Of a stretch of DNA of 5,290 nucleotides, positions 1-5,290 are shown piece after piece. Source of the DNA: Aequorivita sp. (lineage in GTDB: Bacteria > Bacteroidota > Bacteroidia > Flavobacteriales > Flavobacteriaceae); assembly GCA_002733915.1 (NCBI GenBank), contig NVXN01000005.1:152227-157516 (forward strand), read 5' to 3'. Made by a program: the position numbers and the translations under genes. Under the pieces are notes generated by a model, which was given only the letters and a program-made list of their open reading frames with translations, was not told the DNA's origin and did no database searches. The first letter of the stretch is position 1. Every line of letters starts with the position of its first letter.

Positions 1-206
1 GATGAAATGGCGTATAAAATGCTATTATCATCGGTACTGCTCATACCTTCAAAACGATAGGTTTTATCTACTTTGAAATCCTCTGGATGAATCTCAATTT
101 TCAGTGAAGCACATTCCAGGCATTCAGGTTTTAAGTTAAAATCATAAGGATATTCACTTGCCTGTAAATCGTTAATAGCTTCTGATAGTGTATCGTAATT
201 TTTCAT
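1..206 (-). CDS. Small conserved flavobacterial protein, often labelled 'phosphoribosylpyrophosphate synthetase' (C-terminus cut by window edge)
   Basis: An open frame starts with ATG at 206 and runs without a stop off the left edge, giving 68 complete codons. The protein begins MKNYDTLSEAINDL, has a Cys-x-x-Cys pair in ECLECASL (residues 28-35), a segment HPEDFKVDKTYRFEGMSS (about 40-57) and then TDDNSILYAIS. I recall this pattern from a family of roughly 100 residues in Flavobacteriia that databases name 'phosphoribosylpyrophosphate synthetase'. No PRPP-synthetase motif (PRPP loop, RQD or FPDGE) is visible, and the family is far too short for that enzyme, so the name is probably transferred from context. 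There is no signal peptide, so it is likely cytoplasmic. The start is 6 bp after the stop of the exported-protein gene, which puts it in the same operon. The function is unknown; the CxxC pair could bind metal or be redox active, but that is a guess. Confidence 0.8.
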   Translation of the reverse strand, partial: MKNYDTLSEAINDLQASEYPYDFNLKPECLECASLKIEIHPEDFKVDKTYRFEGMSSTDDNSILYAIS

Positions 207-212
207 TTGTTT

Positions 213-857
213 TTAGTTATAAGTCATTGTGAAATAACTGTTATCTTCTTCTGTAAATTTCTGAAAGGTCAATAAACCGTTTCCATTTAATTTTTCGTAA
301 ACATTATAATCGAGTTGCTTAATGCGAATTCCCAAAGCATAGGCCTTAATATTGATTTTTGAAATAATATTCTTTTTGTTACTATCTAATTTTCGGTCGT
401 AAATCTTTATCGTGCTTTTTGAACCGAAAAAATTTAATAAGCCCGAATCAAAACTCATTTCAAGTTCTATATCTTCCAAGTTTTCCAAGTCATACAACTC
501 TTTAAAATTTGCAGAAATGGTATTGATTTCGGTTTCTTTTGATTTTGGGTTTGAAAACGGAAACGCCATTACCATTACACTGGCTTCATCTGGCTTACAT
601 CGATAGGTCGTTGTATATTTATCGGTGGATTTTTTGTCTTTGTCAAATAATTCTGTGATTACCTCAATTTCAAAATATCCATTTTTCTCCATTGTTTTAC
701 CAGCTTCAAAAGTTTGTTTGTTGAGAAAAGCACCTTTTTCATCAAAATTCTCCCGAATGACAAATCTTCCTGAAATCTGCCCAATGAGCATTTCAGTTTG
801 TCCATTCATTGTAATATTGAATAAGATGAATAGTAATATGAAGCCTTTTTTTCTCAT
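213..857 (-). CDS. Exported protein of unknown function
   Basis: This 214-residue protein starts with a clear Sec signal peptide: MRKK, a hydrophobic core (GFILLFILFNI, residues 5-15), then a likely signal peptidase I site around TMNGQ (16-20). There is no lipobox cysteine, so it is probably periplasmic or released rather than lipidated. The mature part alternates polar and hydrophobic residues, for example FEIEVITELF (62-71), STIKIYDRKL (148-157) and SKINIKAYALGIRIKQL (166-182). This suggests a mostly beta-strand fold. One cysteine (Cys87) and no recognisable catalytic motif are seen. The ATG overlaps the TGA stop of the upstream PRPP-synthetase-like gene by 4 bp (ATGA), which implies translational coupling and supports this start. 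I do not recognise a family. Its place among cytoplasmic nucleotide enzymes is odd; it may simply be a lineage-specific insertion into the operon. Confidence 0.85.
   Translation of the reverse strand: MRKKGFILLFILFNITMNGQTEMLIGQISGRFVIRENFDEKGAFLNKQTFEAGKTMEKNGYFEIEVITELFDKDKKSTDKYTTTYRCKPDEASVMVMAFPFSNPKSKETEINTISANFKELYDLENLEDIELEMSFDSGLLNFFGSKSTIKIYDRKLDSNKKNIISKINIKAYALGIRIKQLDYNVYEKLNGNGLLTFQKFTEEDNSYFTMTYN
854..857 (-). other. ATGA stop/start overlap
   Basis: The TGA stop of the PRPP-synthetase-like gene (856-854) and the ATG of the exported-protein gene (857-855) share bases. This arrangement usually means the second gene is translated by ribosomes that have just finished the first, and it fixes the start of the exported protein. 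Confidence 0.85.
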
Positions 858-1747
858 TTATGATGCATTAATTTCGTAACTTTTTTTGCCATTACATCAC
901 TTAAATCAATGCCATTTGATGGATGTGGAATAGTATTACAAGTGACTATTTTTTCTACCCCCGAATCCAATAAATCTTGATAGGCATTTCCTGAAAAAAC
1001 TGCGTGAATACCCACACATATAGGTGGTTTCATTCCTGCTTTTTTCAAATGTTGTACGGTTTCAATCATTGTTCGCGCTGTGGAAATAATATCATCTACC
1101 AAAATAGGTGTGGCATCCTTGTATTTGTCCACATCTGGAACAGAGACTTCTACATCACGGTCGCCGTGACGCACTTTTTGCAATACCGTAAATGGTGCTC
1201 CTGCTTTTTTAGCAACTTCGGAAACCCATTGTTCACTTTCAGAATCTGGACCTATAAGTACAGGGTTTTCTATGTTTTCTTTTATCCAATCTGAAATAGC
1301 ATCGGCAGCGTGAATGACCTTATTTGGGATTTTATATACTTCGCCCAAGGAGCTAATTCTATGTAAGTGCGGGTCAACGGTGGTAATGCTATCGGCAAAA
1401 CCTGAAATCAGTTTTCCGAAGAAACCAGAAGTAACACCTTCGCCTGCATTGAATATTTTGTCCTGACGCATATATGCGAGATATGGTGCGACTAAACAGG
1501 TGCACATTGCTCCCAATGATTTGGCTGTGTGGCTTAAAAAATAAAGGGGCAATAGTTTTTCGTCTGGTTCGTGCAAGGTGCATACCAGTACTACACATTT
1601 GTCTTTAACATCAGATAATATACGTGTGTAAGATTCCCCATCTGGAAACTTGCGTAAGGTTGCTTTTCCTATTTCTGCATCCATCTTTTTTGCCAAAAGG
1701 GCTGTGAGTTCTTCATTTCCGGGAAGGCTGAATAATATTGTTTTCAT
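854..1747 (-). CDS. Ribose-phosphate pyrophosphokinase (PRPP synthetase) homologue, short archaeal-like type
   Basis: PRPP synthetase makes 5-phosphoribosyl-1-diphosphate from ribose-5-phosphate and ATP in the cytoplasm. This 297-residue protein has the family landmarks: FPDGE (34-38) for the N-terminal domain, YMRQDK (92-97) in the ATP region, VDPHLHR (124-130) with the conserved Asp-x-His, a GPDSES turn (166-171), the flexible-loop KVRHGD (191-196) with the Lys and Arg of the catalytic loop, and the PRPP loop VDDIISTART (217-226). It is shorter than the usual bacterial enzyme of about 315 residues and looks closer to archaeal class III enzymes. The PRPP loop has Ser222 where the E. coli-type loop has Asp, and Arg225 where it has Gly, so the substrate or reaction may differ. 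The ATG start at 1747 lies 5 bp after the phosphorylase stop. It is probably a paralogue beside a housekeeping prs elsewhere, so I do not assign that symbol. Confidence 0.9.
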   Translation of the reverse strand: MKTILFSLPGNEELTALLAKKMDAEIGKATLRKFPDGESYTRILSDVKDKCVVLVCTLHEPDEKLLPLYFLSHTAKSLGAMCTCLVAPYLAYMRQDKIFNAGEGVTSGFFGKLISGFADSITTVDPHLHRISSLGEVYKIPNKVIHAADAISDWIKENIENPVLIGPDSESEQWVSEVAKKAGAPFTVLQKVRHGDRDVEVSVPDVDKYKDATPILVDDIISTARTMIETVQHLKKAGMKPPICVGIHAVFSGNAYQDLLDSGVEKIVTCNTIPHPSNGIDLSDVMAKKVTKLMHHK

Positions 1748-1752
1748 AGTTT

Positions 1753-3255
1753 TTAAATTATGGTTATGATGTCGTCGTGGTTATTTTTATATTCCAAAGC
1801 ATAGGTAAGTTCGCCTTGAGATTCTGCATATATTGTATATAACAATTGGTCTATTTCAATTTTTTTGTCTAAATGGACATTTAAAAGAATCCCTGCCGAC
1901 TTTGAGTTTGGTGCCCCCGAAAGCTTGGCGAGTTTTGCAATCTTTCGGTTATCAATTCTCTTTAAAACTCCTGACTTTTCGGCTTTAATTTCGATTTTAT
2001 AAGGTGCTAAAACAGGTTTTGAAAAGCGACCTTGTGCTTTGCAAATGGCCACAAATTTTTCATAAGCTTTTCCAGATTTGAGAAGTTGATTTGCGGTTAC
2101 TAATCCTTTCCCTTTTTTTACTTTCCCAGAAAGCTCTAAAAGTTCAGCAGCTAAAATCAATGCCCTTTCTTTTAGGTCTTTGGGTGCATCTGCTTCATTT
2201 TTTAATACTTTTAATATATCGATGGCTTCTAAAGCAGGACCAATACCTCTTCCGACAGGCTGTGTACCATCTGTTATAACAACTTTTACATTCAGCCCAA
2301 CAGCCGTTCCAACGGTTTCCATATGGTTTTTTAGTTTTTGAGCCATTTCTGTACTACGTACCTTGGCGGTTTCTCCCACGGGAATATCAATGACGACGTG
2401 CGTTGAGCCTGCAGCAGCTTTTTTTGAAAGTACCGAAGCGATTAGCTGGCCTTCGCTGTCAATATCCAAGGCTTTTTCAATTTTTATAAGAATATCGTCC
2501 GCAGGACTCAATTGCGCTGTACCGCCCCAAACAATGCAGCCTCCTTCTTTTTCAACCACGGTTTTTATTTCTTCTAATGAAAGGGTAACATTGGTTATTA
2601 CTTCCATAGTATCAGCTGTGCCTGCTGGCGAAGTGATAGCTCTCGATGATGTTTTTGGCATCGTAAGCCCGTAAGCAGCCACAATGGCAACCACTAATGG
2701 TGTGGTTCTATTGCCAGGTAATCCGCCAATGCAATGCTTATCGACTACGATTTCTTTGTTCCAATCCAACTGCTTTCCCGAAGCTATCATAGCTTTAGTA
2801 AGGTCGGATATCTCATCAATATCCAATCGGTCACCTGCACAGGCCGTAATAAATGCTGAAAGGTGGATGTTTGAATAGTCGCCTTCAACAATATCAGTTA
2901 TGATTTCATTGAATGCTGAATAGTCCAGTTTTTGATTATAGATTTTCGCTCTGACGTGGCTTAACGATTCAATAGGTTCCAAATGTGAAACGTACAAGGT
3001 ATCATTTTCTGAAACATTCAGTTTTTTCGCGGCAGCATCTGATAGCCCTATTTCATCTGGTAGCAGAATATCCGAATTTAAAACATTAAGACTTGCTACA
3101 ATTGATGTAGTTGAATTGGATATCCTAATTCGGGTAAGTGCCTCAAACCCTTCGGAAACACAGACGTGGCAATCTTCACGCATATACACTACATTCTCGT
3201 TTTGTGTATAGATTCCGAGATGCTTATATTTTAATATGTTTGAGTGTTGTTCCAT
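1753..3255 (-). CDS. AMP phosphorylase-type nucleoside/nucleotide phosphorylase ('putative thymidine phosphorylase')
   Basis: This is a 500-residue member of the thymidine/pyrimidine phosphorylase superfamily in its long, archaeal AMP phosphorylase form of about 500 residues; classic DeoA is about 440. Characterised archaeal relatives cleave AMP (also CMP and UMP) with phosphate to give base plus ribose-1,5-bisphosphate. Residues 1 to about 90 form the extra N-terminal domain. The phosphate-binding segment KHCIGGLPGNRTT (173-185) has the PGN-TT form typical of this branch. TSSRAITSPAGTADTMEVI (202-220), VWGGTAQLSPADD (242-254, candidate acid residues) and SKKAAAGSTHVVIDIPVG (277-294) are all intact. 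A C-terminal PYNP-like domain follows (about 414-478, with GAPNSKSAGILL at 447-458). I chose the ATG at 3255. An upstream in-frame TTG at 3273 would add six residues but lies 3 bp from the previous stop and has no support. Thymidine phosphorylase activity is possible but less likely from the motifs. Confidence 0.92.
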   Translation of the reverse strand: MEQHSNILKYKHLGIYTQNENVVYMREDCHVCVSEGFEALTRIRISNSTTSIVASLNVLNSDILLPDEIGLSDAAAKKLNVSENDTLYVSHLEPIESLSHVRAKIYNQKLDYSAFNEIITDIVEGDYSNIHLSAFITACAGDRLDIDEISDLTKAMIASGKQLDWNKEIVVDKHCIGGLPGNRTTPLVVAIVAAYGLTMPKTSSRAITSPAGTADTMEVITNVTLSLEEIKTVVEKEGGCIVWGGTAQLSPADDILIKIEKALDIDSEGQLIASVLSKKAAAGSTHVVIDIPVGETAKVRSTEMAQKLKNHMETVGTAVGLNVKVVITDGTQPVGRGIGPALEAIDILKVLKNEADAPKDLKERALILAAELLELSGKVKKGKGLVTANQLLKSGKAYEKFVAICKAQGRFSKPVLAPYKIEIKAEKSGVLKRIDNRKIAKLAKLSGAPNSKSAGILLNVHLDKKIEIDQLLYTIYAESQGELTYALEYKNNHDDIITII

Positions 3256-3276
3256 AATTTTTAATTTTTCCAAAAG

Positions 3277-4653
3277 CTATTCTATTTCTTCAATGTTGTA
3301 GAGTTGCGGGATTTCCGCATCCCACCCATAGGTTTCCTTTATTCCTTTTTGAAGTGCTTCGGCACCTTCTTTTTCTCCGTGCACAATAAAAATTCGGGCT
3401 GGTTTATTTTTTATTTTGCTCATCCAATCTATAAGTTCAGCGTGGTCTGCGTGTGCCGAGAGACCTTGGATTTCGGCTACTTCCATTTGAAAGGATACCG
3501 TTTTTCCATAAACTTTTAATTCTTTTTCGCCTTCCAATAATTTTCTGCCACGAGTGCCTTCAGCTTGATAGCCTACAAAAAGCAAGGTGTTATTTGGGTT
3601 TTGCGCTTGGGTTTCGAGATAGTTGAGCATTCTTCCACCTGTAAGCATTCCACTTCCAGCAATCACGATTTTTGGTTTGTTGTCTGTTCTTAATTCCATT
3701 GTTTCACGATAACTGCTTACGACCGTAAAGTGAGAACACATTTCATCACATTCATTGTCCTCCAGTCTGTGCCAATCACGAGTTCTATGAAACAATTCCA
3801 ATACGTTGGCACCCATCGGACTGTCCATAATCATTTGAACTTTTGGAATTTTCTTTTCTTTCAATAATTTCCAAAAGATGAGCATCATTAGCTGGGCACG
3901 TTCTACCGAAAAGCTTGGGACAAAAAGACTGCCCCCTCTATTAATGGTGTCGTTGACCAATTTTTCAATTTGCGGAAGTGCTTCCACTTCGTCAGGATGA
4001 AGCCTTCCACCATAAGTAGATTCTATAAAAAGTACATCCACTTTTTTTGGTTTTAGGGGTGGATAGAGCAATAAATCATTGGTTCTACCAATGTCTCCTG
4101 AAAAGACAAAACGTTTTCCGTGCACATCCAACTCAATATAGGTTGCACCCAGAATATGTCCGTTGTATTGGAAGCGAGCTCTAATACCGTCAAATAATTG
4201 AATCCATTGTGATTGTGGAATTCCTTTAAAGTGCGGAATGGTTTTTTCCACATCCTTTAAATCGTAAAGCGGTTCTGCAGGACTGTGTTTTGAATAGCCT
4301 TCCTTATTGGCACGTTCAGCTTCTTGCTCCTGTATTTTTCCGCTATCGTTCAAAATAATATTAGCGATATCCAACGTGGGATTGGTGCCATAGATAGGTC
4401 CATTAAATCCTTGTTTTACCAATCGCGGTAGATAACCAGTATGGTCTAAATGACCGTGGGTAAGCAATACCATATCAATTTCTGAAACTTCCACGGGTGG
4501 ATATTCCCAGTTTTTAAGGCGTAATTCCTTTAACCCTTGAAAAAGTCCGCAGTCTATCAATATTTTTTTTTCTCCTGTGTCCACTAAATATTTTGAGCCT
4601 GTAACTGTACCTGCTGCTCCCAAAAAGTGAATGTTAATTTTATTATTTTTCAT
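3277..4653 (-). CDS. MBL-fold/beta-CASP RNA metallohydrolase (YSH1/CPSF73-like)
   Basis: This 458-residue cytoplasmic protein is a metallo-beta-lactamase fold with a beta-CASP insertion, the architecture of RNA-processing nucleases such as eukaryotic CPSF73 and the Thermus RNA-degradation protein TTHA0252. All metal-site motifs are present: Asp34 in LIDCGLFQG, HGHLDH (66-71), His166 in YNGHILGA and Asp187 in FSGDIGR. The beta-CASP marks follow: Glu211 in FIESTYGG (motif A), AGSGMLTGGR (332-341), His401 in LSAHADH (motif B) and His425 in IVHGE (motif C). It should be an active two-zinc endo- and/or exonuclease on RNA; the substrate cannot be read from sequence. I start it at the ATG at 4653, 14 bp after the upstream gene. 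The longer frame from TTG at 4683 would overlap the upstream gene and adds ten residues (MWWKLINNIK) that fall before the conserved start of the fold. It lies directly upstream of the phosphorylase gene in the same operon. Confidence 0.93.
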   Translation of the reverse strand: MKNNKINIHFLGAAGTVTGSKYLVDTGEKKILIDCGLFQGLKELRLKNWEYPPVEVSEIDMVLLTHGHLDHTGYLPRLVKQGFNGPIYGTNPTLDIANIILNDSGKIQEQEAERANKEGYSKHSPAEPLYDLKDVEKTIPHFKGIPQSQWIQLFDGIRARFQYNGHILGATYIELDVHGKRFVFSGDIGRTNDLLLYPPLKPKKVDVLFIESTYGGRLHPDEVEALPQIEKLVNDTINRGGSLFVPSFSVERAQLMMLIFWKLLKEKKIPKVQMIMDSPMGANVLELFHRTRDWHRLEDNECDEMCSHFTVVSSYRETMELRTDNKPKIVIAGSGMLTGGRMLNYLETQAQNPNNTLLFVGYQAEGTRGRKLLEGEKELKVYGKTVSFQMEVAEIQGLSAHADHAELIDWMSKIKNKPARIFIVHGEKEGAEALQKGIKETYGWDAEIPQLYNIEEIE

Positions 4654-4667
4654 TTTTATGTTATTTA

Positions 4668-4922
4668 TTAATTTCCACCACAACAGGAAGGCGTATTTCC
4701 TTTTTCTTGATTTGATTTGCTCAATTCCGCTATTTCGTTATATAGATTCCGGGAATCCTCTTTTATTACGAGTGCCAACTTCTTTACGGATTTAGGCTCG
4801 AAGTTTACCATACCCAATAATATTTCAAGGGCTTCCTCAAGTAGCTTTGGGTCATCTTCCAATGCTTGGTAAAATGGCTCTAGGTCAATTTTTTTCTGTT
4901 CTTGCAGTTCATCGGTTTTCAT
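4668..4922 (-). CDS. Small acidic helical protein with Cys-Cys-Gly-Gly tail, unknown function
   Basis: An 84-residue protein from an ATG at 4922 to a TAA at 4668. I do not recognise the family. Residues 1-70 look entirely helical and rich in Glu, Lys and Leu (for example LEPFYQALEDDPKLLEEALE at 13-32, then KSVKKLALVIKEDSRNLYNEIAELSK at about 44-69). A flexible segment (QEKGNTP, 72-78) leads to a terminal SCCGGN with Cys80-Cys81. No signal peptide or membrane segment is seen. The vicinal cysteines at the very end suggest metal binding, a redox switch or a modification site, but nothing else supports a choice. The gene sits 42 bp downstream of the nuclease-like gene and 14 bp upstream of the RNA hydrolase gene on the same strand, so it is very likely co-transcribed with both. 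Its stop is followed at once by a second in-frame TAA. It is a real gene by context and composition rather than by homology. Confidence 0.72.
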   Translation of the reverse strand: MKTDELQEQKKIDLEPFYQALEDDPKLLEEALEILLGMVNFEPKSVKKLALVIKEDSRNLYNEIAELSKSNQEKGNTPSCCGGN

Positions 4923-4964
4923 AATTTTTGCTTTAAGATTGTTGAACTTTTATATTATTAATTC

Positions 4965-5290
4965 TCAAGAGCTTTTACATAGTGCTTCTGAATCTTCTAA
5001 AATCTTTTTGTGTCTTTTTTTATCAATTCCTATCTTTTCCAATAACACAGGTTTTTCGTGAAGCTCCTTGCAGAGCACGATACCTTCATCTAATAACTTT
5101 GTTTTTTCAGCTTTGGTTAGGGTAGTTAATGCGGTTAAAGGGTGCAGTCCCAACTTATCTATTCTGTCTTTTAAACCGTCACCAATTGGATAATCCCAAC
5201 TTGTCAATAGTAGCTCTACGCATTTACCATATTGCACCGCATCACTTGTAAATCGTGTATTGGTGTACACGCCTCCTTTATGAAGCTTGG
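4965..5290 (-). CDS. C-terminal part of an ATP-cone/Mrr-type restriction endonuclease-like protein (N-terminus outside window)
   Basis: The frame is open from the right edge to a TGA at 4965 and gives the last 107 residues of a longer protein. The visible part starts KLHKGGVYTNTRFTSDAVQYG, then SWDYPIGDGLKDRIDKLGLHPLTALTTLTKAEK, then LVLCKEL-like IVLCKEL and a Lys-rich helical end. I recall this ending from Bacteroidota proteins of roughly 280 residues that carry an N-terminal ATP-cone (ATP/dATP-binding regulatory domain) followed by an Mrr-like nuclease domain; both would lie outside the window, so their presence is inferred. The HPLTALTTLTKAEKTKLLDEGI stretch resembles a small helix-hairpin-helix-like DNA-binding tail. 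A GTG at 5270 looks like a start with a purine-rich leader, but the frame and the family pattern continue upstream, so it is internal. The gene is first in the visible operon, 42 bp before the 84-residue orphan. Confidence 0.75.
   Translation of the reverse strand, partial: KLHKGGVYTNTRFTSDAVQYGKCVELLLTSWDYPIGDGLKDRIDKLGLHPLTALTTLTKAEKTKLLDEGIVLCKELHEKPVLLEKIGIDKKRHKKILEDSEALCKSS

Larger units (their letters stand above)
1..5290 (-). other. Probable single operon of seven co-directional genes
   Basis: All seven genes lie on the minus strand. In transcription order the spacings are 42, 14, 21 and 5 bp, a 4-bp overlap, and 6 bp. None of the gaps holds a convincing terminator hairpin or a Bacteroidota-type promoter (TTG, then TAnnTTTG), so one transcript is the simplest reading. 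Both ends of the unit lie outside the window. The leaders are A-rich and lack Shine-Dalgarno motifs, as is usual in Bacteroidota. Confidence 0.75.

Noticed and set aside
412..879. Two plus-strand open frames of 64 and 84 codons opposite the exported-protein gene.
   Set aside because: The minus-strand gene has a signal peptide, a coupled start and operon context; the plus-strand frames are Ser/Phe-rich shadow translations without support.
1004..1598. A plus-strand frame (96 codons) and a second minus-strand frame (69 codons) within the PRPP-synthetase-like gene.
   Set aside because: Both overlap well-conserved enzyme motifs in another frame, and their translations are rich in Cys, Phe, Arg and His with no domain pattern.
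2363..2674. Plus-strand open frame of 103 codons inside the phosphorylase gene.
   Set aside because: It is antisense to highly conserved phosphorylase motifs, has no family resemblance and lacks its own leader; it is a shadow of the real gene.
1753..3255. Calling the phosphorylase deoA (classic thymidine phosphorylase).
   Set aside because: Length, N-terminal domain and the PGN-TT and SRAITSPAGTADTMEV motifs match the AMP phosphorylase branch, not DeoA, which has a different phosphate loop.
4923..4964. The 42-bp gap as a possible internal promoter or terminator.
   Set aside because: It is AT-rich, but I find no TAnnTTTG box at a proper distance from a TTG and no stable GC-rich hairpin with a T tract. 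It is best read as a plain spacer within the operon.
5268..5281. A strong-looking Shine-Dalgarno (AAAGGAGGC on the minus strand) followed by GTG at 5270, suggesting a 101-residue gene.
   Set aside because: The frame stays open to the window edge and the GGA-GGC bases encode the Gly-Gly of a KLHKGGVYTNTRF stretch that belongs to the larger nuclease family. Bacteroidota rarely rely on such motifs. It is an internal site.
1..5290. Search for CRISPR repeats, tRNA or rRNA genes, insertion-sequence ends and long direct repeats.
   Set aside because: Nearly all bases are covered by intact coding frames and no repeated units, cloverleaf or terminal inverted repeats were seen by eye.

Overview
The window looks like chromosomal DNA of a Bacteroidota bacterium, most likely a flavobacterium. 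The DNA is AT-rich, and the start regions carry A-rich leaders (such as TAAAAACTATG) rather than Shine-Dalgarno motifs. The exported protein has a typical flavobacterial signal peptide, and several protein families present are ones I associate with Flavobacteriaceae. I cannot name the species.

Everything readable lies on the minus strand as one compact block of seven genes, transcribed from right to left, with no gap longer than 42 bp. In order of transcription: (1) 4965-5290, the C-terminal end of a protein resembling ATP-cone/Mrr-type endonucleases, cut by the right edge; (2) 4668-4922, an 84-residue orphan ending in a Cys-Cys-Gly-Gly tail; (3) 3277-4653, a metallo-beta-lactamase/beta-CASP RNA hydrolase with all catalytic motifs; (4) 1753-3255, a nucleoside/nucleotide phosphorylase of the archaeal AMP phosphorylase type, named 'putative thymidine phosphorylase' in many databases; (5) 854-1747, a short, divergent PRPP synthetase homologue; (6) 213-857, an exported protein of unknown function whose start overlaps the previous stop by 4 bp; (7) 1-206, the start of a small protein family that I recall being labelled 'phosphoribosylpyrophosphate synthetase' in flavobacterial genomes, cut by the left edge.

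The core is genes 3-5. An RNA hydrolase could help release nucleotides, an AMP-phosphorylase-type enzyme could split NMP into base and ribose-1,5-bisphosphate, and a PRPP-synthetase-like enzyme handles phosphoribosyl compounds. In archaea the AMP phosphorylase works with ribose-1,5-bisphosphate isomerase and RuBisCO; neither is in this window. A route from RNA or NMP to PRPP, or the reverse, is therefore an attractive but untested reading. The flanking nuclease with its presumed nucleotide-sensing ATP-cone and the unknown small proteins may be regulatory or accessory. No RNA genes, mobile elements, CRISPR arrays, convincing promoters or terminators were seen; the operon's promoter and terminator probably lie outside the window.
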